The notes under the pieces: generated by a model
Told to the model about the DNA's origin: nothing
Databases searched by the model: none
What the model saw: the letters and a program-made list of their open reading frames with translations, nothing else
Translations under genes and position numbers: made by a program
Part shown: positions 9,503 through 18,167 of the stretch, piece after piece
Layout of the letters: each line of letters opens with the position of its first letter
Numbering within the stretch: position 1 is the stretch's first letter
From: Chitinophaga polysaccharea
GTDB lineage: Bacteria > Bacteroidota > Bacteroidia > Chitinophagales > Chitinophagaceae
Direction: 5' to 3'
Assembly: GCF_902150045.1 (NCBI RefSeq)
Contig: NZ_CABFVU010000005.1
Coordinates: 62,001 to 126,000, forward strand
Length of the DNA: 64,000 bases

Positions 9503-10282
9503 ATGCTTAACTTCAAACAATTTTTCCGCTCCTCAGTGGGCAGAAAACTCATCATGTCTATGACTGGTCTGTTCCTCTGCCTGTTCCTTATTGTACACCT
9601 GGGCGGCAACCTCACGTTGTTTGCCGGGGATGAGGGTTACACATTTAATATTTATGCGCACTTTATGACGCATTTCCCACCGGTGGAAATAGCCGCCTAT
9701 ACGCTGTACATTTCTATACTTGTACACGCGTTTTACGCATTAACATTAACATTGAAAAACCGGAAAGCACGACCGGTGAAATATGCGGTGGCGCCCAGAA
9801 CGCCGGTGCGTTGGGCATCCCTGAACATGGGCCTGCTGGGCAGTATTATTTTCCTGTTCCTTGTGATCCATATGAGTAATTTCTGGGGAAGATATAAATT
9901 TACAGAAGGCACTTACCGCGAGTACCGGAAAGAGCTGCTAACCGGTAAACTAACGTCTTCTGTATATGTGCCGGCTTCACCTGATTTTGAGTACGCGGTA
10001 ACAACAGAAGGCAATACCGAAATAGTAAGGGTAAAAGACCTGTATGTGATAGTGACGCACAGCTTTAGCCTGCTCTGGTATGTACTGCTTTACCTGGTGG
10101 CTATGGTGGCAGTTTCCTATCACCTGTACCACGGCTTTCAAAGCGCCTTCCGGACCGCAGGACTGGTACATCAAAGATATACGCCCGTCATACGATCTAC
10201 CGGTATATGGCTTTTTGCGGTGATTATCCCGCTGGCCTTTGCATCGATGCCGGTTGTATTCTATATCAAAAGTCTTTTGTAA
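9503..10282 (+). CDS. sdhC: Succinate dehydrogenase/fumarate reductase cytochrome b558-type subunit (orphan)
   Basis: 259 residues with five hydrophobic segments and a set of membrane histidines typical of the Bacteroidota/Bacillus di-haem SdhC family: LFLIVHLGGN, IYISILVHAFYAL-like helix 2, FLFLVIHMSNFW, VTHSFSLLWY and SYHLYHGFQSAF. In a complete enzyme this subunit anchors SdhA/SdhB in the inner membrane and passes electrons to menaquinone. No sdhA or sdhB is found in this window: the gene starts 17 bases after the sigma factor stop and is followed at once by a terminator. It may be a second copy, a rearranged locus, or an electron carrier recruited to the ECF42 unit. Confidence 0.88.
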   Translation: MLNFKQFFRSSVGRKLIMSMTGLFLCLFLIVHLGGNLTLFAGDEGYTFNIYAHFMTHFPPVEIAAYTLYISILVHAFYALTLTLKNRKARPVKYAVAPRTPVRWASLNMGLLGSIIFLFLVIHMSNFWGRYKFTEGTYREYRKELLTGKLTSSVYVPASPDFEYAVTTEGNTEIVRVKDLYVIVTHSFSLLWYVLLYLVAMVAVSYHLYHGFQSAFRTAGLVHQRYTPVIRSTGIWLFAVIIPLAFASMPVVFYIKSLL

Positions 10283-10299
10283 TTAATTACCGGAGATAT

Positions 10300-10329
10300 T
10301 AAAGCCCTTGCGATATCGCAAGGGCTTTA
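10300..10329. terminator. Bidirectional terminator between convergent genes
   Basis: A perfect 30-bp palindrome (half-site TAAAGCCCTTGCGAT, mirrored) lies between the convergent sdhC-like gene and the DGPF gene at 10352. Its A/T-rich ends would supply a T run on either strand. Confidence 0.8.
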
Positions 10330-10351
10330 ACGTGCAGTTTCATTTCTGTAT

Positions 10352-10708
10352 TTAGGCTACAGGTACGGCCATACGTACTTCAACTATGGCGCCATACCGG
10401 ATAATAGGGCAGCCTTTTGCCACCTCTACAGCATCATCATAATCTTTTGCGCGGATCAGGAACAGGCCGCCTATAGATGCTTTGCCTTCCGCATAGGGGC
10501 CATTGTGTACCTGCTCCTTCGTTTTTTCAAACCTGATCACCCTGCCATCGGCATCCCAGCGTTTGGGAGGCGCCACCAGCCTGTTTTCGGCAGCAATTCC
10601 CGCTACCCATTCCTGGTAAGGTTTAAGCGCCTCTTTCATTTGTTCGGGCGTAGGCACCGGGTTATCACTGGTAAGATCCCTGTGGATCACTAAAAGGAAT
10701 TCTTGCAT
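10352..10708 (-). CDS. Second DGPF (YCII-related) domain protein
   Basis: 118 residues with the same domain as the protein at 7836: MQEFLLVIHRDL, the signature NGPYAEGKASIGGLFLIRA (Asp of DGPF replaced by Asn), and VEVRMAVP at the end. It is transcribed on the other strand together with, and 61 bases downstream of, the NmrA-like gene. Two DGPF genes flanking an ECF42 sigma gene fit a local target set of that factor; this control is inference. Confidence 0.9.
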   Translation of the reverse strand: MQEFLLVIHRDLTSDNPVPTPEQMKEALKPYQEWVAGIAAENRLVAPPKRWDADGRVIRFEKTKEQVHNGPYAEGKASIGGLFLIRAKDYDDAVEVAKGCPIIRYGAIVEVRMAVPVA

Positions 10709-10769
10709 ATTGTTTTTATTTTTTGAAAGATGATCATATTGCTGCCGGGACGCTCCCTGGCTTGCCGCC

Positions 10770-11525
10770 TTATGCTTTTACAGACTGAGCGGCAAACCAT
10801 GTTTTGAAATTGATGGAACCTAAACGTGCATTGGCGCCGGGTACCAGCGACTGTTCATTAAGCATCGCGCCGAAGTACCTGGCTTCGGGATCAGTAATTA
10901 CGGTGCGTGGATCGTTGGTTGCTTTTAAATAATCTGTTACAAGGGCGGAGAGGGGGAACTTTTCAGGGCCGGCAATTTCAACTATTCCATTCACCGGCGT
11001 TCCAAGTGCAACGTCTGCAACAGCTGCCGCCACATCGTCCGATGCGATAGGCTGTATTGGCGCGGGTGATAAATGAATGGCTTCCTGCTGCGCTGCCGAT
11101 TTTACAATACCGCCCAGGAACTCAAAGAACTGCGTGGAATGAACAATAGAATAAGGGATGCCTGATTTCCTGATCAGCTCTTCCTGTGCTGCTTTGGCGC
11201 GGAAATAACCGCTTTCCTGCAGGCGGTCGGTTCCTACTACTGATAAGGCAACATGGTGTTTAACACCGGCGTTGGCAGCTGCTGTAAGCAGGTTGTGGCC
11301 GGAAGTCCGGAAAAATTCCATCACGGCTTTGTCTTCAAAAGAAGGGGAATTGGCTACGTCTATCACAATGTGGGCGCCTGTTAAAACTTCGGCCAATCCT
11401 TCACCGGTGATAGTGTTTACACCGGATGCAGGGGAAGCGGCAATCACTTCATGGCCCAGGAGGCGTAGCTTTTCTACTGTTTTGGACCCGATAAGGCCGG
11501 TCCCGCCGATAACTACAATTTTCAT
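10770..11525 (-). CDS. NmrA-like atypical SDR oxidoreductase
   Basis: 251 residues with an N-terminal NAD(P)-binding Rossmann motif GGTGLIGSKTV (residues ~7-17), a second strand ending VIDVANSP, the HHVALSVVGTDR segment and the YFRAKAAQEELIRKSGIPY helix, all typical of NmrA/HSCARG-like atypical short-chain dehydrogenases. The canonical YxxxK pair is represented by Y-F-R-A-K. Substrate is unknown; relatives act as NADPH sensors or quinone/epimerase-type enzymes. It heads a two-gene minus-strand unit with the DGPF protein. Confidence 0.85.
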   Translation of the reverse strand: MKIVVIGGTGLIGSKTVEKLRLLGHEVIAASPASGVNTITGEGLAEVLTGAHIVIDVANSPSFEDKAVMEFFRTSGHNLLTAAANAGVKHHVALSVVGTDRLQESGYFRAKAAQEELIRKSGIPYSIVHSTQFFEFLGGIVKSAAQQEAIHLSPAPIQPIASDDVAAAVADVALGTPVNGIVEIAGPEKFPLSALVTDYLKATNDPRTVITDPEARYFGAMLNEQSLVPGANARLGSINFKTWFAAQSVKA

Positions 11526-11680
11526 GGTCTTGCATGTTATAGTGCCTGCGTGCAGGCGGTGGTTAAATAAGTTTTTAATCGCTTTACTGGTCTTCTTCTT
11601 TGCAGGTTAACAGGCAAGTGAAGTGCCATCCGTGTAATTGTATGCTAATCACTTTGTTAAGATGAATTCATGTTTTTTTA

Positions 11681-11722
11681 TTTCACGTAATACAGCGGAT
11701 TGGCCCGGGTTTCACGAAATAC
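11681..11722. repeat. Direct repeat TTTCACGnAATAC
   Basis: TTTCACGTAATAC at 11681-11693 and TTTCACGAAATAC at 11710-11722 are repeated with a 29-base period (12 of 13 identical). A related sequence, CTCACTAAATACC, starts near 5879. The region 11526-11744 holds no gene otherwise. The repeat could be a binding site for the divergent NmrA-like unit; no T run or hairpin is present. Confidence 0.4.
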
Positions 11723-11744
11723 CGTGTATTATTGGCGGATGCAT

Positions 11745-11785
11745 AAAAAAGGCCGGAACAGCGAAATGTGCTCCGGCCTTTTTTT
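11745..11785 (-). terminator. Intrinsic terminator of the GAF/sigma-54 activator gene
   Basis: GGCCGGA at 11751-11757 pairs with TCCGGCC at 11772-11778, flanked by an A6 run on the left and T7 on the right. It lies just beyond the stop of the minus-strand activator gene; the A run reads as a T run on that strand. Confidence 0.8.
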
Positions 11786-11797
11786 ATTTATCCCTGC

Positions 11798-14700
11798 TTA
11801 ACTGATAAAGTAATCTGCTTTTGAGATCTTCAGTTTTTTCATTTTGGAATGTAAGGTGGTGCCGGGGATCTCAAGTATTTCGGCGGCGCCTCCCACGCCG
11901 GAGATTTTCCCGCTGCACCGTTTCAGTACTTCTATAATATGGGTTCGTTCTATCTGTTCCAGTGTTCTTGCTGAAACGGGTGGGGCCTGTCCGTCCTGCC
12001 CGTTGTGCCCCCGCTGGGGCAGATGTATTTCTTTGAGTGTATCGTCTTCACTGAGCAGTATACCTCTTTCGATCTGGTGTTCCAGTTCACGCACATTACC
12101 GGGCCAGTCGTAGCTTTTTAACTGTTTTAGTACTTTGGCCGATATACCTGTTACTTTTTTCCCGATGTTCTTACTGAACTTGGCAATAAATGCATTGGCG
12201 AGCGGTTCAATATCTTCCAGCCTGTCGCGGAGCGGAGGCAGGTGAATAGGGAATACATTTAAGCGGTAGTAAAGATCGGATCTGAAGCGCCCTGCCTGTA
12301 CCTCTGCTTCCAGGTTACGGTTGGTGGCTGCAATAATGCGCACATCTATCTTGATTGTATTTTTTCCGCCCACTCTTTCCAGCTCGCGTTCCTGGAGCAC
12401 GCGTAATAATTTTACCTGTAGCTCCGGTGGCATCTCGCCAATTTCATCCAGGAAAAGGGTACTGTTATTGGCCAGTTCAAATTTGCCTATGCGCCTGTCA
12501 ATAGCACCGGTGAACGCGCCTTTTTCATGCCCGAACAATTCGCTTTCGATGAGATGCGGAGGCAGGGCGGCGCAGTTTACTTTTACCATTAACTTGCTTT
12601 TACGGGGAGAGGCGTTGTGTATGGCGCGTGCAATCAGTTCCTTACCTGTGCCGGTTTCGCCAAGCAGGAGCACAGTGGAGGAAGATGCTGCCACCTGGGT
12701 TATCAGCCGGTATACTTTCTGCATTTCAGTACCATTGCCTACTATCTCGGAAAAATTATAGATGGTTTTGATCTGCTCTCTCAGGTAGTCGTTTTCATTT
12801 TCCAGTTTTTGTTTGTAAGCCAGTATTTTTTCACTTGCGCGGATGTTGGAGATAGCAATGGAGATCTGTGCGCAGATACCTTTCAGGATGGTAAGGTTTA
12901 CTTCATCCATCAGCAGCCAGAGTGTGCCGAGGTTGGTATTGCCCGCGCGCAATGGCGCTCCGAAAGCGCTTTTCAGCCCTGTGTTTTTCCAGAATACCAC
13001 TACGGGGTTATTATTACCGTTTGCTATTTCTTCTTCCACATTAAAAATAACAGGTCCGTCGTTTTTAAGTACCCGGGCGTTTAATACATCATGTATGTCT
13101 ATATTCCGCGAGGCCACTTCCCTGAACCCGGTGTTCCCGTTTTCAAACATGCTTTCATCTACCATGTAGGGACTGAGAGTAACACCGTCGTCTTCTATCA
13201 CCCGGATGATGGCAAGTTTAATGTTCAATACGTTCTTCAGCACATTTGATATAGCGTGTTGCAGGTCTTCTTTTGAGCGCAGTGCGGCAATGTCGCGGCT
13301 GAATTCCAGGAGAAAGGTTTGTTCCCTTTCGCGGCGCAGTATTTCCTCGTTAGCAATGATGTTATACATGGCGATAGAGATCTGGGCGCATATGCCCTGT
13401 AACAGCGGCATATTTATTTCTTCGAGGCCAAGCCACAAAATGCCGAGGGTTACATCTCCGGTACGGAGGGGAGTGCCGATAACGGTTTTAAATCCTGTTT
13501 TTTTCCAGAGCGCGAGGTAAGGCGCCGTTTGGTTGCCGCGGCTGATCTCAGTATTCACGCTGAAGAACAGGGGAATGCTGCTGTTCAGTACCCTGTTCTG
13601 AAGCCCGTCGTTGACAGGCAACTTTGCGGTAAGCATCTCCTGTACCAGTTCATCTTCCACCGTTACCATACTTTCATCATAAATATAAGTAGTAGAGGTA
13701 AGCTGGTCTTCATTGATCCTGCGGATCACATAACCCTTCAGTGTATCCAGTTTTTTAAGGCTTTTGCGTACGGCTCCGGCCAGGTCGTTCTTGCTTCTTA
13801 CCGCAGCTATATCATTGCTGAAATCCAGCAGGAATGATTTTTCATTTTCCCTTTTCAGGATCTCCTCATTGGCGGAAATATTGCTCACGGCGGCAAACAG
13901 CTGGCTGGAAATACGGTTCACGATATTAACGGCTTCCGTGTTAAAGGTACCTGCCTGGTTGGCGAACAGCATCAGGCTGTATTGTGAAGGACCGTTGGTG
14001 CCCAGGATCTTTACTATCATCTCACGGGCGCCGGCTTCATAATGCAGCCTGAACCAAAGCGGGGTATTTCCCGGTTCAAATGATTGCATGTCAAAAACCA
14101 GGGGCTTGTAGTACAGGGAGGCTACGTCGTAGATCCCGTCTTCGGCGGGGGAGCTCAGGCGGAGGGCGTTACCGGTATCTGTAAGTTCTCTCAGCTTCAA
14201 TTCTGTATCGATCAGGCAGGCTTTATAATATTCTTCCTTTTCATTCATGATGGTGATCATACTGCCGGAAAAAGGAACGATGTCCCTGAGCCCTGAACTG
14301 ATCACTTTGAGGAGCTGCTGCCGGTCTCTCGCCTTCACCATTTCGTTACTCAGCGCCAGCAGCACTTCGTTGATGGATTCGGCATGGCTCATCGCTTCGT
14401 TATTCCTGATATTTGCCACGGCGCTGGAGATCTGCGGAGCGATGCTGGCAATGATATTTATAAATTCTGCGGTGAACCCGGCAGGATCTTTTGTGTAGAT
14501 GTGCAGGAAGCCGATCACCTGGTCATTGTCTTTCAGCGGCGTCATTAAAAGTACCCTGATACCCGCTTCATAATTCACTTTCAGGAATACCGGGCTTCCG
14601 GGAGCATCTACAATGTCTTCCATTTTATAAAGGGTAGGTTCCCCGTTTGTCAGCACTTTCTGGATAAAGGGCTCATACAGGGGGAACCGGGCTTCCACCA

Positions 14701-15004
14701 GCGTGGGGTATAGCTCGTGGCCCTGGATGGGAGATGATTCGGGGTCCAGCAGGAAGGGGGTGTAGGTGCCTGCTTCATGGTCTATAAGCGTAACGATGGT
14801 ATGGGAAAACGGGAACATTTCCCTGATCTTGGAGGAAAAGATAGTGATCAGGTCGTTTTTTTTCCGGGCCTTGGTAATTTCGTTTCCCAGTTCCAGGAGT
14901 ATACGGCGTTCTGCTTCCAGTAAGCTGATACGGTTATTCATTTCTCCGGCGCTGGTATCAGCGGGAATGGTAGCCGCGGCAGTTGTATTATTTGTTTTTT
15001 TCAT
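11798..15004 (-). CDS. Sigma-54-dependent activator with four tandem GAF domains
   Basis: 1068 residues from the ATG at 15004 (MKKTNN); an earlier in-frame start at 15061 adds an unlikely hydrophobic stretch. Four GAF-like sensor modules span roughly residues 30-190, 205-365, 385-545 and 560-715, the last two sharing near-duplicate phrases (GICAQISIA...N, KTGFKT/NTGLKS). After a coiled linker comes an AAA+ sigma-54 interaction domain: Walker A GETGTGKE (~782), the GAFTGA loop (~827), Walker B LFLDEIGE (~850) and an arginine-finger region. A Fis-type helix-turn-helix occupies the last ~40 residues (GAAEILEIPGTTLHSKMKKL). No receiver domain is present, so it probably senses small ligands directly in the cytoplasm. 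No obvious sigma-54 target promoter was identified nearby. Confidence 0.95.
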   Translation of the reverse strand: MKKTNNTTAAATIPADTSAGEMNNRISLLEAERRILLELGNEITKARKKNDLITIFSSKIREMFPFSHTIVTLIDHEAGTYTPFLLDPESSPIQGHELYPTLVEARFPLYEPFIQKVLTNGEPTLYKMEDIVDAPGSPVFLKVNYEAGIRVLLMTPLKDNDQVIGFLHIYTKDPAGFTAEFINIIASIAPQISSAVANIRNNEAMSHAESINEVLLALSNEMVKARDRQQLLKVISSGLRDIVPFSGSMITIMNEKEEYYKACLIDTELKLRELTDTGNALRLSSPAEDGIYDVASLYYKPLVFDMQSFEPGNTPLWFRLHYEAGAREMIVKILGTNGPSQYSLMLFANQAGTFNTEAVNIVNRISSQLFAAVSNISANEEILKRENEKSFLLDFSNDIAAVRSKNDLAGAVRKSLKKLDTLKGYVIRRINEDQLTSTTYIYDESMVTVEDELVQEMLTAKLPVNDGLQNRVLNSSIPLFFSVNTEISRGNQTAPYLALWKKTGFKTVIGTPLRTGDVTLGILWLGLEEINMPLLQGICAQISIAMYNIIANEEILRREREQTFLLEFSRDIAALRSKEDLQHAISNVLKNVLNIKLAIIRVIEDDGVTLSPYMVDESMFENGNTGFREVASRNIDIHDVLNARVLKNDGPVIFNVEEEIANGNNNPVVVFWKNTGLKSAFGAPLRAGNTNLGTLWLLMDEVNLTILKGICAQISIAISNIRASEKILAYKQKLENENDYLREQIKTIYNFSEIVGNGTEMQKVYRLITQVAASSSTVLLLGETGTGKELIARAIHNASPRKSKLMVKVNCAALPPHLIESELFGHEKGAFTGAIDRRIGKFELANNSTLFLDEIGEMPPELQVKLLRVLQERELERVGGKNTIKIDVRIIAATNRNLEAEVQAGRFRSDLYYRLNVFPIHLPPLRDRLEDIEPLANAFIAKFSKNIGKKVTGISAKVLKQLKSYDWPGNVRELEHQIERGILLSEDDTLKEIHLPQRGHNGQDGQAPPVSARTLEQIERTHIIEVLKRCSGKISGVGGAAEILEIPGTTLHSKMKKLKISKADYFIS

Positions 15005-15147
15005 ACTGAGATGTGAGTATGTTGTATATAATATAACAATCGATAACCGGTATTTGGACAAATTGTTGCCAAATATTTTTACTGTCGGCCAGGAAACCGT
15101 CGTGGAATGGGTACGTTTTGATAATCAGTTAAATTGTGTGAGAAATA

Positions 15148-15169
15148 AAAGCCGCTGGAAAGCGGCTTT
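15148..15169. terminator. Strong hairpin upstream of the activator gene
   Basis: AAAGCCGCT at 15148-15156 and AGCGGCTTT at 15161-15169 form a perfect 9-bp stem with a 4-base loop and A/T-rich flanks, the form of a terminator. There is no clear intact gene on either side that it would serve; see the unassigned stretch that follows. Confidence 0.55.
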
Positions 15170-15170
15170 A

Positions 15171-15621
15171 TGATTTTATCTTCTCTCATCACCTCATTCG
15201 TTTTACTGGGGCAGCCAGTAATTAAATCCTTTCCTTTCACTACCTCTTGCCCCGCTTTGGGGGGCCGGCCCGCCGCTCCGGACCACATCGTAAATGGTAG
15301 TCGTTTATTAGAAGGAGTGGTAAAACTACCGGTTACCTTAAAGGCACACAGTTCTTCCGGGGATCGGGCTACTTCCAGGCGGAAATTGCTGGAATAGAAG
15401 CCTTGCTTCGGTTCCTCCTTTCATAACGATTGGGCTGATGTGTGCTGTTTATTTTGTCATTGTCACTTTTAATAGCCGCCAGTTACAGGTCTATCTGAAA
15501 TTAAATTAAGCAGGTGTCCCTGATTTACTAAGCTTCAGGCAAAATCCGGTGAGCAAAAGTCAAAATAACATTAGTGAAAATATCCGGGTTGAGGGAATGA
15601 GGTTCACATTATATTAGCAGT
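15171..15621. other. Gene-free stretch with possible degraded coding sequence
   Basis: About 450 bases without a recognised gene. On the minus strand an open frame without a plausible start runs from about 15410 to the hairpin and includes phrases such as NFRLEVARSPEEL and LCAFKVTGSFTTP that read like real protein, followed by a GC-rich patch at 15250-15285. I could not match it to a family. It may be the 3' part of a decayed gene ending in the terminator at 15148-15169. Nothing else was seen. Confidence 0.3.
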
Positions 15622-16032
15622 ATGGAAAACAGCATTATTGAAATATGCAGGCAATGGAAGCATGAAAAGATCCGGTTGAACCCCGGTGCCTCTCCTGATT
15701 TGATTTCAGCCGTGGAAGCCAGTATAGGCTTTGGATTTCCCGCAGGATTCAGAAAATTATATATGGAGATAAATGGTTTTGCTGATTGCGACTGGAGAGA
15801 AAATATGTTTTCAATCTGGCCGCTTGAAAGAATACTTGAAGAGTATATCAGTTCTGATGATAGCAGCTTTATCGGGTTTTCTGATTTTTTAATCCATAGC
15901 CATACCATTGGATTTGTTAAGAGCCAGCCCGGTGTTTTTAAAAAATATGGTGGTGGAGAATATTTTTTTATTGCGGTATCTTTCCTGGACGCTGTTAAGC
16001 TGATAAATGCCAATTCCGATCTGATCTATTGA
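15622..16032 (+). CDS. SMI1/KNR4 (SUKH) family protein
   Basis: 136 residues with the SUKH-1 pattern: the FPAGFRKLYMEINGF helix near residue 33, a tryptophan-containing strand (MFSIWPLERI), the IGFSDFLIHSHTIGF core and a C-terminal YFFIAVSFLDAV segment. Many bacterial SUKH proteins are immunity proteins against nuclease or other polymorphic toxins; some have other roles. No toxin gene is adjacent, so it could be an orphan immunity gene. It lies 33 bases before the EcsC-like gene. Confidence 0.85.
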   Translation: MENSIIEICRQWKHEKIRLNPGASPDLISAVEASIGFGFPAGFRKLYMEINGFADCDWRENMFSIWPLERILEEYISSDDSSFIGFSDFLIHSHTIGFVKSQPGVFKKYGGGEYFFIAVSFLDAVKLINANSDLIY

Positions 16033-16043
16033 TAGAAGCCCCT

Positions 16044-16051
16044 TAATTTTG
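16044..16051 (+). promoter_or_regulatory. -7 box for the EcsC-like gene
   Basis: TAATTTTG fits the TAnnTTTG consensus and lies 14 bases before the ATG at 16066, which suggests a separate, nearly leaderless transcript. Confidence 0.4.
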
Positions 16052-16065
16052 TGTAATTTCCCGTC

Positions 16066-16778
16066 ATGTTATATGAACAGCGAATGAAGGTGGAACTGGA
16101 GCTGTGGCAGCATAAACTGCTTGCCCGGCCATCGGTATTCGACCGGGTGTCGAAATCAGTGCAATCACGTATCAACCGCATTATTCCGCAGAAGGTGCAT
16201 GACGTGGTTACGGTTACCATCAAGCAAATGGTAAGGGGGGTGTTGTTTGGCGCTGCTTATACAGTACCAGAGCAGCCTGTTTTTGCGTCTTTGTATGATA
16301 TGGAAGAAGCGGTGCTTCGCCGCGTAGATGTGTACCGGAAAACCGCAGCTGCCGAGGGTGGTATCACCGGTGCAGGCGGCATCCTGTTGGGCCTGGCGGA
16401 TTTCCCGATATTGCTGGCGATGAAACTGAAACTGCTTTTTGATATCGCCGCCTTTTATGGCTTTGATGTAAATGATTACAGGGAACGCTTATATATTCTT
16501 CATATCTTCCAGCTGGCCTTCAGCAGCCAGGAACACCGCCGGAATGTATTTGAGCAGATTGTTGACTGGAAAGAAAAAGCAGCCAGCTGCCGGAAGATAT
16601 CCACCGCTTCGACTGGCAGCAATTCCAGATAGAGTACCGCGATCATATAGACCTGGCGAAAATGGGGCAGTTGCTGCCAGTAGTAGGAGCGGTAGTGGGA
16701 GTGGTAGTGAATTACCGTTTGGTAACGAAGTTGGGGAACACGGCGATGAATGCGTATAGGATGAGGATATTGGAGTGA
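16066..16778 (+). pseudogene. EcsC-family gene with a -1 frameshift
   Basis: The first frame codes for ~175 residues of an EcsC-family protein (helical N terminus, TGAGGILLGLADFPILLAMKLKLL glycine-rich hydrophobic core). It then runs out of frame after DWKEK and stops at 16632. The next frame, entered near 16571-16580 in an A5 run, continues with the family-typical ending: QLPEDIHRFDWQQF, DLAKMGQLLPVVGA and TAMNAYRMRI, with a stop at 16776-16778. One missing base would restore a ~237-residue protein. This can be a true mutation, an assembly error in the A run, or less likely programmed slippage. EcsC proteins are membrane-associated and of unclear function. Confidence 0.8.
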
Positions 16779-16786
16779 AAATATAT

Positions 16787-17596
16787 CTACCTCCTTCCAA
16801 TCCCCGCCAGCGCCCTCAGCTCAAACTCAAACGCCCCCGCGCCAAATTCCTTAGTAAGCCGCTGCTCCAGCTCTTTTGCTACCTTATCAAATGCCCACGG
16901 CGCCTTTTCTTTTACCTGCCTGCCTAGCGGATGTTGCAGGAAGTAACTGTTTACAATATGTTTGGGCGAATCAGCACGCCCGTTAAACTTCAGGAACACT
17001 ACCTTGTGATTCCTGAAACCTGCCTGCTCCAGGTAAGTGTTTAACAGCTGAGGATCGTGTAAGGCAAATGGAGTGTGAAAGCGTGTTGTATCTTCATCTT
17101 TAAACAAGGGCAGGATCATATCTTCAATCAGCAGTTTAAACAACGGCATACTGGGGATCTTATCCCAGGTGGTGAACACAAAGTGCCCGCCGGGTTTTAA
17201 TACACGCGCCGCTTCTTTCAAACCGGCTTCTTTATCCGGAAGGAACATCAACCCGAACTGGTTTACCACCAGGTCAAACAACTGATCACCGAAAGGCAAT
17301 TGCTGCGCATCGGCCAGCTGGAAGGTAATGGACGGATCATTCAATTGCTGCTGCGCTATTTCCAGCATATCAGGGTTGATGTCTGTGGCAACAAGACTTT
17401 CTGCTGCCGGAAAGCTTCTCCGGAGATGTTTGGTGAGCCTGCCGGTCCCGGAGGCTGTTTCCAGGATAGTATGCACCGGGAATGCGGTGATGTGAGACAG
17501 TAACGCCTGTGCCGCAGGTTCAAAAACGAGAGGGCCCAGGTGTTCCTCATAGTTGGCCGCATCGTTGCCGGCTATTTTATATACTTCTTCACTCAT
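16787..17596 (-). CDS. Class I SAM-dependent methyltransferase
   Basis: 269 residues. Motif I is ILETASGTGRLTKHL (Gly-rich loop with A-S-G-T-G), motif II ends VATDINPDML (acidic residue binding the ribose), then ADAQQLPF, the DLVVNQFGLMFLPD strand, and LKPGGHFVFTTWD, the usual UbiE/Methyltransf_11 order. It is a soluble cytoplasmic enzyme; the acceptor is not identifiable. It converges on the frameshifted EcsC gene with an 8-base gap. Confidence 0.88.
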   Translation of the reverse strand: MSEEVYKIAGNDAANYEEHLGPLVFEPAAQALLSHITAFPVHTILETASGTGRLTKHLRRSFPAAESLVATDINPDMLEIAQQQLNDPSITFQLADAQQLPFGDQLFDLVVNQFGLMFLPDKEAGLKEAARVLKPGGHFVFTTWDKIPSMPLFKLLIEDMILPLFKDEDTTRFHTPFALHDPQLLNTYLEQAGFRNHKVVFLKFNGRADSPKHIVNSYFLQHPLGRQVKEKAPWAFDKVAKELEQRLTKEFGAGAFEFELRALAGIGRR

Positions 17597-17714
17597 AATG
17601 TTTATTTATAGTAAAATAACATTTTATTTCCTGGTGAACTAATGATAAATAATACTAACCCGTGTCTGATAGACAATAAAAACCCATAATACTGAAATTT
17701 ACGTATAGGTGCAT

Positions 17715-18050
17715 GGCGGAGTATTCCTTCAGATATTGCTGTGCTGGTGATCGCTGATCCCGGAATGCCTTATCTACCGGAACAACTGGCGCAGGCGAAT
17801 ACGTTTATTAATAACGGAGGTAATGTACTTATTGCCGGGGAGCCTTCCAGGAGGAAGTACATCAACCGCTGCTGGCCGGCCTGGGCCTGAGCATTGAACC
17901 GGGTACTATTTTACAGAGAACGGTAACCGATAAGAACTGCGTATTAGTGCAACTGGTGTGAATTATTTGAAAATAGGGCTCGCAGGGTTGCTCCCCGGAT
18001 TGATTGTAGCCGGCGTAACACTGATGCTGGTGAGAAGGAAGAGAAGATAA
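17715..18050 (+). pseudogene. Relic of a gliding/ABC-auxiliary (GldG-like) membrane protein gene
   Basis: Three frames hold consecutive pieces of one protein: IPSDIAVLVIADPGMPYLPE to INNGGNVLIAGEPSR, then (new frame) EEVHQPLLAGLGLSIEPGT to VLVQLV, then (new frame) YLKIGLAGLLPGLIVAGVTL followed by LVRRKRR. This order is that of the periplasmic domain and last membrane helix of ABC_transp_aux/GldG-type proteins encoded with ABC exporters. The N-terminal majority and any ATPase partner are absent. It is a decayed remnant between the methyltransferase and the small lipoprotein gene. Confidence 0.65.
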
Positions 18051-18167
18051 CAGATTTTTATTTGTATTCCCTGTTTCCAGGTATGCCGGTCATCCGTAAA
18101 CCAGTATTTTTAACAGCAGGCGTGAACAAGGTATATTCTTTGACTATTTTTATCCCAACGAATAAAA

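Noticed and set aside
16571..16580. Programmed -1 frameshift in the EcsC gene
   Set aside because: The zero-frame codons GAA AAA are not a proper slippery heptamer and no downstream pseudoknot was evident; deletion or sequence error is simpler.
17300..17503. Plus-strand frame inside the methyltransferase gene
   Set aside because: Shadow of the minus-strand methyltransferase, no domain.
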